Assembly: GCF_008974265.1 (NCBI RefSeq)
Contig: NZ_BKZW01000001.1
Span: 2,666,001 to 2,730,000 of the forward strand
DNA length: 64,000 nt
Reading direction: 5' to 3'
DNA from: Dictyobacter vulcani
Lineage (GTDB): Bacteria > Chloroflexota > Ktedonobacteria > Ktedonobacterales > Ktedonobacteraceae
A program made the translations under genes and the position numbers. The notes beneath the pieces are model-generated. The model was not told where the DNA came from. It did no database searches and saw only the letters and a program-made list of their open reading frames with translations. Shown one piece after another: positions 8,446 to 18,052 of this stretch; within the stretch, counting starts at the first letter, position 1, and each line of letters opens with the position of its first letter.

Positions 8446-9582
8446 ATGGAAGCTCAGATAATTACAGATCGCCAGCAATGGAATGACTTTGTTATGTCAT
8501 CCGCTTGTTGTAATGTGACTCAAACCTATGAGTGGGCGGAGTTTGGATCCTATCTTGGGGCAGAGGAGACGCTGCGGGTTGGCGTCCTGGATGAGGCGGG
8601 TCAACTGTGTGCGGTCGCTCTCCTGATCGTCTCACGCGCGCCCGGCTTACGGCAGATCTATTTCTATGCTCCCCGTGGACCTGTCATTGATGATCCTGCT
8701 TCTCCCGCCATGACGGTCCTGCTCAATTTTATTAAAGTTGAAGCCCGCAAGCGCCATGCGTTTATGCTCAAGATCGAGCCGAGCGTGATGGATGATGATT
8801 TCAAGTGGCTGACCGCCCTGAAACGGCGTGGCTTTCGTGTTAATCCCCATCATGTGCATATTCGCAATGAATGGGTGCTGGATATTCGTCCAGATGAAAA
8901 GACACTCCTGGCTGGCATGAAAGACAAGTGGCGCTATAATATCCGCCTGGCCGGTCGTAAAGGGGTAACGATCCGTCGTGGCTCCAGTCAGGCCGATATT
9001 GACGCCTTTTATCGCCTCTATGAGACCACCAGTGAGCGTGACAAGTTCTTCATCAATGACAAGTCTCTGTACGCTGATATCCTGCGCATACTGGGAGAAA
9101 CTGACCGGGCCGCGCTTTTCCTGGCTGAATATGAAGGCCAGCCGATCTCTGGCATCATTATGCTGCTGGCAGGCCCCTGGGCTTATTATATGTATGGGGC
9201 TTCCTCCAATGAGCATCGAGAGAAGATGCCGAACCATCTCTTGCAATGGACTGGTATTCAGTGGGCCAGGGAACACGGCTGCCAGTACTATAATTTCCGT
9301 GGCATTCCTACCATTCTGGAAGAAGGCCAGGAGATGTGGGGCGTCTATCTTTTCAAGCGTGGTTTCGGTGGCCATCCTATGATGTCTCTCGCCACCCATG
9401 ACCTGGTATATCGTCCCGTGACCTATTTCCTCTATCGCACCATGCTTGATCTCAAACACAAGTTTGATGCTCGTCGTGAGTTGCGGCAGGCCCGACAGGC
9501 CAGTCATCCCGTCCAGGTAGATAGCCACAAAAAGCCCGAGACAACCCAGCCAGAAAAAAAGCTAGAACAGAGCAACAAATAA
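8446..9582 (+). CDS. FemAB-family peptidyltransferase, copy 2
   Basis: A 378-residue paralogue of the preceding gene with the same architecture: TQTYEWAEFG near the N-terminus, YAPRGPV, MKDKWRYNIRLAGRKGV, a second GNAT half with MLLAGPWAYYMYGASS, WTGIQWAREHG and YNFRGIPT, then VYLFKRGFGG. The C-terminal 40 residues are basic and low in complexity (Gln, Lys, Pro). Two successive Fem proteins often add the first and later residues of an interpeptide bridge, as FemX/A/B do. A branched peptidoglycan cross-bridge is therefore a reasonable inference, not shown here. The gap to copy 1 is 65 bases. Confidence 0.9.
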   Translation: MEAQIITDRQQWNDFVMSSACCNVTQTYEWAEFGSYLGAEETLRVGVLDEAGQLCAVALLIVSRAPGLRQIYFYAPRGPVIDDPASPAMTVLLNFIKVEARKRHAFMLKIEPSVMDDDFKWLTALKRRGFRVNPHHVHIRNEWVLDIRPDEKTLLAGMKDKWRYNIRLAGRKGVTIRRGSSQADIDAFYRLYETTSERDKFFINDKSLYADILRILGETDRAALFLAEYEGQPISGIIMLLAGPWAYYMYGASSNEHREKMPNHLLQWTGIQWAREHGCQYYNFRGIPTILEEGQEMWGVYLFKRGFGGHPMMSLATHDLVYRPVTYFLYRTMLDLKHKFDARRELRQARQASHPVQVDSHKKPETTQPEKKLEQSNK

Positions 9583-9616
9583 CTTTTAGCGTAATAGCTT
9601 CTTTGTCGCACGCCTC

Positions 9617-9695
9617 GCGCCTGCGGCGCTCGCTTATTTTTATTATGAGGGGAAATTATGGGCGGTCACGCCCATAATTTCCCCTCATAATAAAA
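9617..9695. terminator. Terminator plus perfect 27-bp palindrome
   Basis: A small hairpin GCGCC-TGC-GGCGC (9617-9629) followed by a T-rich run forms an intrinsic terminator for the fem genes. Starting in that T-rich run is a perfect 27-bp inverted repeat (9638-9664 with 9669-9695) with a four-base GTCA loop. The same two-part layout recurs at 44921-45000. The left side begins TTTTATTATG and the right side ends CATAATAAAA, so it can terminate in both directions. Confidence 0.75.
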
Positions 9696-9776
9696 GAGTC
9701 AGATTTGGATTAGCAACACAAAAGTGGCTCCCTCTTCATCTGGAGAGGGAGCCACTTTTGTGTTGTGTTTGAACGA

Positions 9777-12700
9777 TTAGCGGGTACGTAGTTCCTGGAG
9801 AGTAGCCAGGCGCTCGCGGGCGACTGAGCTACCAGGACTGACTTTGGCCAGGTTGCGATAGACGCGGCTGGCCTGTTCATACTCTCCGACTGATTGATAG
9901 GTCTGACCGAGCATATCGTATGCGTCGAAGTTTGAGCGATCAATGGTGATCAACTGCTGCAAGGCTGCCACTGCTTCTTTGACCTGCTGGGTCTCGTAGT
10001 AGTAGCGTGCGATCTGTCCCTGATACCTGGCTGCATCTTGATTGCGGCCTAGCTGGAGACAGAAGCCAACGACCTCGCGTAGCAGGTCCATATCTTCAGG
10101 GCTGAGCTCGGCGGCCCGGAACAGGCTGGTGAGCGCTTCATCCGTATCTCCCATCTCGGCATAGATGTTGCCGATACGTTGGACAGCTTGACCTGCTTGT
10201 TCCAGCTTTCCCTGACGTAGATAGATATCAGCTAATAAGCGCAACTCCGCCATACCTTCATCCAGCAAGCCGCGGCTGACATAGATATCAGCTAGCTCGT
10301 CGTGGGCGCGTGGATCTTGCGGTGCCAGGCGTACCATTTCTTTCAGCGCGTTGATGGCGTTATCGGTCTGACGGTTGTTGCGGTAATGCTTGACCATCTC
10401 CATATACTCTTGCAGTGCTCCAGGTACATCACCCGGGCGGGCAGAGATATCTGACAGGCTTGAAGTAACCTCGTCCTGAGCTGGTTTGACACGCTGTAAC
10501 TGCCGTAGAATGGCCTGCATCTGTTCCTGCTGACCGGTACGGCCATATGCTTTGGCCAGCTGGGTTGAAATCTCAACCTCTGGAGCGCGATGCTCTTCAC
10601 CCTCTTCACGGGGGCGGGCAGCCCAGGTGGCTGGATCCATGGATTGGGGCGACTGGCGTACACTTTGCAGCGCCTGTTCCAACTGCTTGATGGCAGCTTC
10701 TGGCTTGCCTTGAGAGAGCAGTGCCTGAGCCGAGCTCACACGAGCAAAGATCTCAACGTGGCTATCCCTTGTGGCCTGAGCATACTCTTCAACCGCGCGA
10801 TCATAGTAACCACACTGCTGATAGATTTGTCCCAGTGAGAAATGGACATCGGCATTATTAGGATAGACCTCGGCACTTTGTGTATACTCGCGCACCACCG
10901 ACTGTGCCTGTTTCTGACCCTCGCCGCGCAACTGCCAGCGGATACGTGAGAGGACTTCCAGCGAGGTTCCGCGTGGAGTGCCCAGATTGGTGATCATCGC
11001 CACATGCCAGCGCACCAGGGCGGTCAAGTTGCGAGGATCAATTTGCAGTACACGCTGATATTCCGCCACGGCTTGCTGTCCACGACCCAATTTATGGAGA
11101 GCCAGCGCATAATTCAAGCGCGTTGGCACACTGGTTGGACTCTCCTGTAAGGCTTGCTCCAGCTCGGTCATGGCCCGATCCATATAGCCGAGACGCAGAT
11201 AGGATTCCGCGGCCAGCGTGCGCTCGCGCAGCAGATCTTCTTTATGACCCTGATTCGAGAGCATGGTGATCAGGCGTGTGCGATAGGTGATGTTATTCGG
11301 CTCTAGTTGCAGAATGCGTCGATAGGTAGCAATCGCATCATCGATACGCCCATTCACAATATAGGTGTCCACGAGGATTGCATATTTGGTGATGGCCTGC
11401 TCAGTCTTGCCCTGGCGGACATAGATCTCACAGAGCACCTGGTGCACATCGAGGTATTGTGGCGCGAGATCAATGACGCGCAGACTTTCCTCCATGGCAG
11501 GTGTGAGCAAGCCATGGTTAATATATTTCTGGATGTCCTGCATCGAGCGGACAACCTGCATGCGAATGTTTTCAGGCAGGTTCGATGTACTTGCCAGTAC
11601 CGCATCGGCGACCTGTCCCATACTGCCATTGGCACCAGCCATCTGATTCAACAAATCTTCAAAGGCTGGCCGCTGGTCCTGCGGGACGCGCAGCGGAGCA
11701 CTCGGAACCATAAGCTGCGGTTCCTCAAAGCTGGGCGCAGTTTGTGGCGTCGGCACCGGTGGCAATGGCTGTGATACCACTGGCTGTGGTGCGGGCGCGG
11801 CCAGTGGCTGTGAAGGCACTGGTGCAATATATGGCTCAGGTTGCGCAAGCGGTGCGCTCAGTGGCTGAGACTGCTGTGGAGCAGGAGCAGGAGCAGCTGG
11901 CTGTGGAGCAGGAGCGGCCTGTTGTTGTGGCGCAGGCGTCTGCAACTGCTCTAATTCCTGAGAGAGCACACGTGTCGCATTTGGTTTGGCCCCTTCGGTC
12001 AACCAGGATGGGGACGATTCCGGGGATGGCTGTTGGGGTGCCTGAATATGCTGCTCCTGAGAGGGAGCAGGTGGTGGTGTCGCAGGTTGGGCTGGTGCCG
12101 GCTTGGCCGCCGCCTGTGACTTCTCCGAATCATTCAGGATGCCTGTCAGCCAGTCTGGTAGTTCACCGGATACACTACTCTGATTCTGGTTAGGAGCAGC
12201 AGGTGGTGGCGTATTGGCTGCTCCGGCAATCGTGCTTGCATTCATCTCCATCGTTGGTGCTTCTGGCACTTCTGATTGGGGGAATGCTGCTTGATTGGTT
12301 GGTGCTTGCGTCATACCTGCAGGTGGTGGTGTGGAAGTTCGAGTTGGGGCAGGCGCACCCTGGGCCTGCTGCAACATATATTCAACCTGTGCAACTTTAT
12401 CGTTCCAACCACGGCTACGCAAGAAACCGAGCAGCGCATTATATACTGTGAGCGCCTGCTCTTGTTCGCCTAATAGACGATGCGCCTCTGCGGCCTCCTG
12501 ACAGAGCTGGACCAGCTGGTCAGATTCCTCGGCTGTCAGTGCATCCAGGTTGACCCGGTCAACGGCCTCATCGAAATGAACGGTGGCGGTGCGTAGATCG
12601 CCACGGGCCCGGTAACACTGTCCTAATGCATAGTAGCAGGACAATGCATAGTCTGGATCGTTGAGCAGATGTTGAAATTGCTGAATGGCCTCATCCCAAC

Positions 12701-13754
12701 GCTGCTGTTCCTGGTAAAGCCAACCTAAAAAATAGCGGGCATCTGGCCGGTCAAAGCCACTCTCCAGGATCTGTTCACAGAGGTCAATAGCATCATTGAA
12801 CCGGCCCTGGTTTTGAAATGTTTGCGCCTGCTGCAATGCCCCTGTGACCTGGTTGGCGTTGATTCTATTGCGAGAGGCTGAATTCATCCCGTTGCCACCG
12901 GCCATTGCCGTCTGTGAGCCAGGATTATTTCCTCCGCCAAAATTGCCCGCGCTACCCATGTTACCCATGATGCCAGTATTCCCTCCGCTTGTATTTCCCG
13001 ATGGTACCGAGTCTGCGAATGCCGCTGGATTGTGTGTTCCGGATGGCGTATTCGCTGGATTAGCAGTACCAGTTTCTGAACGAATTGATGAAAATGTTGC
13101 TCCGGCACCCCCGGCAGAAGCTGGTGAGCCAGACACTCCTGCTCGTATTTGAGAGAGCAACTGTTGTGCCCGGACATTTGATCCGTCGGCACGTAAAACT
13201 TCTTCACAGTGTATGCGCGCGGGGCCAGTTTCATTTCGGAGAAGGTAGCCTTGAGCTGCTGCCAGACGCTCCTGGAGCATCTGGGAGATGTCTTTCTTCT
13301 CGAAATAATAGCTCGCGAGCCGCTCATGTGGTTCTGGATTGCCTGGCGATAACTGAACTGCTTTCTGCCAGGCGGCTTCTGCACGTGCGCCCTGACCAGC
13401 TTGCGAATAGAGGTCGGCGAGATGTAGATACGCTTGATAGGCATCATCACGCCTGTTCAAAATGCCATACAATTCGGCTGTCTTGCTCAAGGCAATAACA
13501 TTGCTGGGGTCGCGCTGTAAAATATGTTCATATTCGCGGAGCGCTTGCTGCCATTGCTTCATTTGCATATGGCAAAACCCTAGACCACTACGTGCTGTAT
13601 CATCTTCTGAGAACTCGGCAAGTGCTTTTTGATATTCTTGCATTGCCTCGGCCCAGTGACTATCCCAACGATGGCGGTCGGCCGCATTAATAGATGCACT
13701 AAAGGCTTCTCTGTTCCCAGGCATGAAAGGTTCACTTTCTTGAATGAGCCACAA
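9777..13754 (-). CDS. Giant TPR-repeat scaffold protein
   Basis: A 1325-residue protein made almost wholly of tetratricopeptide repeats, recognisable by A-x-YG/A-x-IY and P.N..A....A patterns. An N-terminal set (about residues 25-190) is followed by a Ser/Gly/Asn-rich linker, a second set (about 300-460), a long Pro/Gln/Ala-rich disordered region (about 465-710), and a C-terminal array to the end. There is no signal peptide or membrane segment, so it is probably a cytoplasmic scaffold. The ATG at 13754 gives MWLIQESEPF; an alternative start ten codons later (MPGNREAF) is as plausible, since neither has a strong ribosome binding site. Function unknown. It lies downstream of yajQ on the same strand. 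Confidence 0.85.
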   Translation of the reverse strand: MWLIQESEPFMPGNREAFSASINAADRHRWDSHWAEAMQEYQKALAEFSEDDTARSGLGFCHMQMKQWQQALREYEHILQRDPSNVIALSKTAELYGILNRRDDAYQAYLHLADLYSQAGQGARAEAAWQKAVQLSPGNPEPHERLASYYFEKKDISQMLQERLAAAQGYLLRNETGPARIHCEEVLRADGSNVRAQQLLSQIRAGVSGSPASAGGAGATFSSIRSETGTANPANTPSGTHNPAAFADSVPSGNTSGGNTGIMGNMGSAGNFGGGNNPGSQTAMAGGNGMNSASRNRINANQVTGALQQAQTFQNQGRFNDAIDLCEQILESGFDRPDARYFLGWLYQEQQRWDEAIQQFQHLLNDPDYALSCYYALGQCYRARGDLRTATVHFDEAVDRVNLDALTAEESDQLVQLCQEAAEAHRLLGEQEQALTVYNALLGFLRSRGWNDKVAQVEYMLQQAQGAPAPTRTSTPPPAGMTQAPTNQAAFPQSEVPEAPTMEMNASTIAGAANTPPPAAPNQNQSSVSGELPDWLTGILNDSEKSQAAAKPAPAQPATPPPAPSQEQHIQAPQQPSPESSPSWLTEGAKPNATRVLSQELEQLQTPAPQQQAAPAPQPAAPAPAPQQSQPLSAPLAQPEPYIAPVPSQPLAAPAPQPVVSQPLPPVPTPQTAPSFEEPQLMVPSAPLRVPQDQRPAFEDLLNQMAGANGSMGQVADAVLASTSNLPENIRMQVVRSMQDIQKYINHGLLTPAMEESLRVIDLAPQYLDVHQVLCEIYVRQGKTEQAITKYAILVDTYIVNGRIDDAIATYRRILQLEPNNITYRTRLITMLSNQGHKEDLLRERTLAAESYLRLGYMDRAMTELEQALQESPTSVPTRLNYALALHKLGRGQQAVAEYQRVLQIDPRNLTALVRWHVAMITNLGTPRGTSLEVLSRIRWQLRGEGQKQAQSVVREYTQSAEVYPNNADVHFSLGQIYQQCGYYDRAVEEYAQATRDSHVEIFARVSSAQALLSQGKPEAAIKQLEQALQSVRQSPQSMDPATWAARPREEGEEHRAPEVEISTQLAKAYGRTGQQEQMQAILRQLQRVKPAQDEVTSSLSDISARPGDVPGALQEYMEMVKHYRNNRQTDNAINALKEMVRLAPQDPRAHDELADIYVSRGLLDEGMAELRLLADIYLRQGKLEQAGQAVQRIGNIYAEMGDTDEALTSLFRAAELSPEDMDLLREVVGFCLQLGRNQDAARYQGQIARYYYETQQVKEAVAALQQLITIDRSNFDAYDMLGQTYQSVGEYEQASRVYRNLAKVSPGSSVARERLATLQELRTR

Positions 13755-13852
13755 GATAGCGACGCACCTGTGCTCATATCAATGCAAGGCGTGCACTACA
13801 TATGGTGCCTAATTGGTCAGGTCTAGTCACATCAAGGGTACAACAATTCATT

Positions 13853-13948
13853 GGCATGGACACGTGTTTTGGGACTAAAGTACTGTGCATTCCTGTATCG
13901 TCGTGTACAGTGGTGCCTACTCACGTTGCCCCTGATGGTGTCCATGCC
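13853..13948. repeat. Inverted repeat between yajQ and the TPR gene
   Basis: GGCATGGACAC (13853-13863) and its exact complement GTGTCCATGCC (13938-13948) enclose 74 bases in the 200-base gap between the two genes. It could be a large stem after yajQ or a decayed repeat. No gene is seen in the gap. Confidence 0.4.
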
Positions 13949-13954
13949 TGAAAA

Positions 13955-14449
13955 CTATCCGCGGTAGTTAGTAAAATCCAAAGGTATTGGATAGTCGGTT
14001 TGTTTGAGCAAAGAAATGACAGACTGGAGATCATCGCGGCTCTTGGCCGTGACACGCACTGCATCGCCTTGAATCTGCGTGCGCACCTTAGGATACGAGT
14101 CGCGAATCAGCTTGCTAATTTCCTTGGCTTGTTCCTGGGTGATACCTTGTTGTAACTGTATCACCTGTCGTGTACGACCGCCAGCCGCACTCTCTTCTTT
14201 CTCTGGTTTAAAGATCTTCAGAGATAACTGCCGACGTACTGCCTTAGACTCAAGGATATCGCGGACACTTTTCAGTGAAAGCTCACTATCCGTGGTAATC
14301 GTGATATTGTCTTTTGCCTGCACGATATCCGTTTTTGAGTCCTTTAAATCGTATCGCGTCTGGACATCACGCCGTGTCTGATCGATAGCGTTGAGCAATT
14401 CTTGCTCGTCAAACTGCGATACTATATCGAATGAACAGTCACTCGCCAT
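13955..14449 (-). CDS. yajQ: YajQ-family nucleotide/c-di-GMP-binding protein
   Basis: A 164-residue protein matching the YajQ (DUF520) family in length and along its whole sequence: [19 protein letters not shown] at the N-terminus, YDLKDSK, the middle [22 protein letters not shown], and the C-terminal [28 protein letters not shown]. Family members have two ferredoxin-like folds and bind nucleotides; some bind cyclic di-GMP and act as co-regulators. Which applies here is not visible. The start has AGAGGA upstream on the minus strand. Confidence 0.95.
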   Translation of the reverse strand: MASDCSFDIVSQFDEQELLNAIDQTRRDVQTRYDLKDSKTDIVQAKDNITITTDSELSLKSVRDILESKAVRRQLSLKIFKPEKEESAAGGRTRQVIQLQQGITQEQAKEISKLIRDSYPKVRTQIQGDAVRVTAKSRDDLQSVISLLKQTDYPIPLDFTNYRG

Positions 14450-14765
14450 AAGAATCCTCTCTTTAACTGGTAGAATGGTACAAAATGGCTAGCAGAGGAA
14501 TACGCTACGTCTTTAGCTATCTTACTTAGTCTATACCTTCTCTGGCATTGTAGCGCATTTCCCCTCTTGTTTCCACTTTATCCCCCAAGTGGCACGCTCC
14601 AACGGCGAACCGGGAGATATAACTATGTTATAGTACACTGAAAACAAGCGAAACTACAAACATAGCGCATTCTTTCTCCAACCCCTTCTCTCGATATATT
14701 GCAGCGTATGGTTTCGTAGAGCGGGGCAATTAAGGGCAAGCCTCAAATCTACGCGTCATGTGTGC
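14450..14765. other. Intergenic region without a gene
   Basis: 316 bases between yajQ and the XPB-N-like gene, both on the minus strand. It should hold the yajQ promoter. I see no open frame with a ribosome binding site and no strong hairpin. Confidence 0.4.
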
Positions 14766-16157
14766 TCAATCATAATAAGAGGCATATCTGGCACTGCGTG
14801 ATTCCGGCACCAGAAAATCGGCGGTGACGTTCTCTTTTTGTAGCACCTGCCGGATACTCTGGTAATTGACGGAGCCAGCGCTATCAAATGGAATGGCCAG
14901 GATGCGCGGTGCGATCTGGCTGACATCCATTTTCAGCAGGGTAGCGTTTTTGCTCAGGCTTGAGGTGACCTCTTCATTGGGGAGCTCAAGAAGAATGACC
15001 TGGGTGACGGTGGCGCGCTTATATTGTTTGGCCCAATCGCGCAAGGTATAGGTAATATTCTGTGGTAACTCTTTGTGACTGGCCTCAGTCAGCACCTTCA
15101 GGATTTCATCAATACCAGGACCACTTTCCATGCCTTTCAGCAGGGCACTCTGGGTCAATAGCAGTGTGCTTACCATTTGTAGCTGTTTGATCTGGGTAAA
15201 TGGCAGAAGTTTATAAAGGATGGGAAAATCGGGTTCCAGCAGCATGATTTCATAGTTTGGCTGGACGATCAATGATTTGCGTGGAGCATCAGCTTTTTTA
15301 TGCTCAACCGCTTTTTCCAGGACCACTTCTTTTTCTTTGGGATTTTTCGTTTTCGCTTTTGCTCTGGTCTTTATCAGTGCCTGCTGCCCCAACTCGGTGA
15401 GCCGGAAACCTGTCTGCTTGAATGGTAATAATTTTTCTTCTTTGATGGGTTCATGACCAAAATCAGCAATGCCCAGTTCCAGGATAGTCGAAAAAAACAT
15501 ATTCAAGAAAATCAGGGCATTGTCGGCGAGCCACTGCTCATACGTCTGACTGGTCACACGCGACCCATTACGTCCATACGCCGGTCGTAATGGGTGGGCG
15601 GCGAAGGATGGATTGGCATCCCAGATTTCTTTGAGGAGATATTCCAGCGAGTACCATTGGCCCGGGGTCCGTTTTGCCAGATGGTCAAGCAAGACCTGAC
15701 GCATTTTCAGCGTATGAGAACCATAGGCATAGCCCCAGGAATAATTATCCGCCACAAAGCGGTTCACCTCGGTCCAGGTGTAATTAAAAGGCCAGATCTC
15801 AAGCAGGACGCGTGTCTGTTCCACGGCGTCTAACTGGCTCCATTCAGACAAATAGGAGCTGGGAGCCAGGTAGGGTTTGGCGTTTTCAAAGGGCAACTGG
15901 GTATACTTAAACAGCTTGAGGGTCTTCATGATGTACAGTAGCATATCCAGATAGATATCTTCGTCATCATAGGCGAGCCGTGGCTGACCCTTGAGTAAAG
16001 GACGTAATTTTTTGACAATGCGCTTGGGCACATTGCTGTTTTTGGTTGGCTCGATGGTGATCTGGTAGATTGCATTGATCAGCGTTGCCACATCATAAAG
16101 GACTACGGGTTCGGCCGGGATAATGACTTCGGGCGCCGCCTCTAATATCTCCTGCAT
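14766..16157 (-). CDS. Stand-alone XPB/Ssl2 N-terminal-like (Helicase_C_3-type) protein
   Basis: A 463-residue protein without helicase motifs. The C-terminal half carries the pattern of the XPB/Ssl2 N-terminal-like domain: SLIVQPNYEIMLLEPDFPIL, a following helical stretch, the LPQNITYTLRDWAKQYKRATV segment, then a strand-rich tail. In other bacteria this domain is fused to or encoded near XPB-like helicases. Here it is preceded by an all-helical N-terminal region and a Lys-rich linker (about residues 265-295). The start has GGAGGA five bases upstream. It follows ispH by nine bases and is very probably in its transcript. Role unknown; DNA binding or repair is only a guess from the domain. Confidence 0.72.
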   Translation of the reverse strand: MQEILEAAPEVIIPAEPVVLYDVATLINAIYQITIEPTKNSNVPKRIVKKLRPLLKGQPRLAYDDEDIYLDMLLYIMKTLKLFKYTQLPFENAKPYLAPSSYLSEWSQLDAVEQTRVLLEIWPFNYTWTEVNRFVADNYSWGYAYGSHTLKMRQVLLDHLAKRTPGQWYSLEYLLKEIWDANPSFAAHPLRPAYGRNGSRVTSQTYEQWLADNALIFLNMFFSTILELGIADFGHEPIKEEKLLPFKQTGFRLTELGQQALIKTRAKAKTKNPKEKEVVLEKAVEHKKADAPRKSLIVQPNYEIMLLEPDFPILYKLLPFTQIKQLQMVSTLLLTQSALLKGMESGPGIDEILKVLTEASHKELPQNITYTLRDWAKQYKRATVTQVILLELPNEEVTSSLSKNATLLKMDVSQIAPRILAIPFDSAGSVNYQSIRQVLQKENVTADFLVPESRSARYASYYD

Positions 16158-16166
16158 AGGGTCCTC

Positions 16167-17051
16167 CTACGCCTCCACTGGATACTGCTCTAGATAGCGA
16201 ATAACTTCCCGTGTCAACTGGCTGGGAGTTGAAGCACCGGCGGTCACGGCGACTTTTCGTTTGCCTTTGAGCCAGGCTGGATCAAGCTGTGAGAGATCCT
16301 CAATGCGGACCGCTGGCACACCGGCTAGCTCTTCTGAAACCTGGACCAGGCGGTTGGTATTGTTACTGCGGGGATCTCCGACCACGACGGTCAGGTCGGC
16401 ACCTTTCGCCTGGGCGGCGACGGCTTCCTGTCTGGTCTGGGTGGCGGCACAGATATCGACATGAACCTCGGCATGTGGATAGCGCTCTTTAATATACTCG
16501 ATGACGCGCCGGGTATCCCACTGCGAGAGCGTGGTCTGGGTTGAGATAGCGATTTTTTGCTCTTGCTCAGCCGTAAGATGTAGGGCATCGACGTCGGCCT
16601 CAACCTCGATCAAACTGACATGGCCAGGAATCTCGCCCATCACGCCTTCGGGCTCGGGATGGCCTTTTTTGCCGACGTACAGAATATAATAGTCTCTGGC
16701 GACCAGATCCTTAACCAGATCATGTGTTTTGGTCACATCGGGGCAGGTGGCATCAATACAGGTTAAGCCGCGAGCCTGGGCGCGTCGTTTTACATCGGGG
16801 GAAACGCCATGGGCGGTAAAGATGACTGTGCCTTCCATAACCTGCTCCAGAATTTCCACGCGATTGGGACCATCCAGTGTCACCACACCGAGGCTGGTTA
16901 GTTCATCAATGGCATGTCGATTATGAATAATCTGACCAATAATATGGATCGGACGAGGTAGGGTTGTATCTTTAGCCGCTTTGCGGGCGATTGTCAGTGC
17001 ATCAACGACACCATAGCAATAACCACGGGGTGAAATTTTTATAACTTCCAT
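16167..17051 (-). CDS. ispH: 4-hydroxy-3-methylbut-2-enyl diphosphate reductase
   Basis: The last enzyme of the MEP isoprenoid pathway, reducing HMBPP to IPP and DMAPP with a [4Fe-4S] cluster. It is 294 residues long. The three cluster cysteines are Cys12 (GYCYGV), Cys103 (DATCPDV) and Cys201 (DICAATQTRQ). Substrate-site residues are also present: His43 in IIHNR, His81 in TAHGVS, and His131/Glu133 in KKGHPEPEG. Length and motifs are complete, so it should be active. It is the first gene of a pair with the XPB-N-like gene, so the organism makes isoprenoids by the MEP route. Confidence 0.96.
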   Translation of the reverse strand: MEVIKISPRGYCYGVVDALTIARKAAKDTTLPRPIHIIGQIIHNRHAIDELTSLGVVTLDGPNRVEILEQVMEGTVIFTAHGVSPDVKRRAQARGLTCIDATCPDVTKTHDLVKDLVARDYYILYVGKKGHPEPEGVMGEIPGHVSLIEVEADVDALHLTAEQEQKIAISTQTTLSQWDTRRVIEYIKERYPHAEVHVDICAATQTRQEAVAAQAKGADLTVVVGDPRSNNTNRLVQVSEELAGVPAVRIEDLSQLDPAWLKGKRKVAVTAGASTPSQLTREVIRYLEQYPVEA

Positions 17052-17177
17052 TTGTTTTCTTCCAAACTGCTATTGATCGAGTAATAGGCCCTCATTCGCT
17101 GCGAGGGCCATTCTAATTGTCTATTATACACTGATGTGGAGTGTGAATGAACTCGGATACCAGATGTCCTAACCGGA

Positions 17178-17702
17178 TTATGAGGCTTTCATCTCTGCCT
17201 TATAAAGAATATGTTGAAGATCTGCGGGCGTATACAGGCAAACCGCGGGTAGGAGTCCGGCCAGTTCTTCGACGGATGTGCTGGGTGCAAGATCAAAGAT
17301 CAGCAGCGGGGTTCGTCTGCCCTCACAACCTTTGGCGATACGGGCCGCGCTCAAATAAGGCAGTGCCGTTCTACCACTTTCAGATCTGGCAAATGCAGGT
17401 GTATAGATCAATAATTGTACATGGGGAAGAATGTCTGATACGCGCTCCGGTGTCTCTTCCTGATACACATATTTCATGCGCGCCTGTCGCAATAGCTTTA
17501 CATACTGGGAGCGCTGCTCATCGGGACCGATTAACAATGCTGAGCGACCTTGTAGTCCACCAAGGCTAGCTTCGGCGATAGACACCACCTCTGGTGCTAT
17601 GTCTGGCACTGGTTTTTCTCCTCTGGCGTTTAAATGATGCATTCCAAGAGCCTGCGATTCAATTGTGTGAGCGAAGCTAACGACATTGGGAGCGGCGTTC
17701 AC
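17178..17702 (-). CDS. Orphan Rossmann domain resembling glutamyl-tRNA reductase domain II
   Basis: A 174-residue protein. From about residue 38 it reads like the NADPH-binding middle domain of glutamyl-tRNA reductase (HemA): SIAEASLGGLQGRSALLIG, then LLIYTPAFA, PLLIFDLAPSTSVEEL and VCLYTPADLQHI, which parallels the VYLYDVDDLQ region. The N-terminal catalytic domain with the nucleophilic Cys and the C-terminal dimerisation domain are both missing, so it cannot be a working HemA. The GTG start (17702) and first 15 or so codons lie inside a copy of the palindromic repeat at 17660-17707. A later ATG at 17642 (MHHLNARG) may be the real start. It could be a decayed gene or a repurposed domain. Confidence 0.6.
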   Translation of the reverse strand: MNAAPNVVSFAHTIESQALGMHHLNARGEKPVPDIAPEVVSIAEASLGGLQGRSALLIGPDEQRSQYVKLLRQARMKYVYQEETPERVSDILPHVQLLIYTPAFARSESGRTALPYLSAARIAKGCEGRRTPLLIFDLAPSTSVEELAGLLPAVCLYTPADLQHILYKAEMKAS

Positions 17703-17707
17703 GATGG
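17660..17707. repeat. 47-nt palindromic repeat, copy 3 (inside a gene start)
   Basis: Very similar to the repeats at 31567-31613 and 54971-55017, beginning CAATTGTGTGAGCGAAGCTA and ending AGCGGCGTTCACGATGG. One base is inserted and the central GCCGC/GCGGC stem is broken. It supplies the first codons of the HemA-like frame on the minus strand. Confidence 0.8.
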
Positions 17708-18052
17708 CATTGTTGAAGTTATAATGCCCGCTAGATTATTCTTTCTCTACATACTATAGCAAAGACTGTCGAATGGGTATCGGGTACATGCCGTATTTTA
17801 TTATACGGTGTAGCACATGTAAGGGTTAGGATTTTTGGTAATTTTACCGTAGAGCATCTCGGCATCTGGCCATAATTACACGTATCTTGCACTGCATGAG
17901 TAGCATATGCTAAGCTCTACTGGGGTAGCCGCAGCCGGCTATTTTTTTGAAACAATCATCATTTTTTTGCATAGCTGGAAATGTATACATGTATCTTTAT
18001 TGCCCACATAGAGAGCCGCTATGCAGGTCAACATTATAAGGATAAAACAATT
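17708..18052. other. Intergenic region between divergent genes
   Basis: About 345 bases between the HemA-like gene and the methyltransferase gene. It is AT-rich with no good coding frame. Promoters for both neighbours are expected, but I could not fix them. Confidence 0.4.

Noticed and set aside
8647..9528. Long open frame (293 codons) on the minus strand
   Set aside because: It lies entirely opposite the second FemAB-like gene, which has strong family motifs. The antisense product has no recognisable motif.
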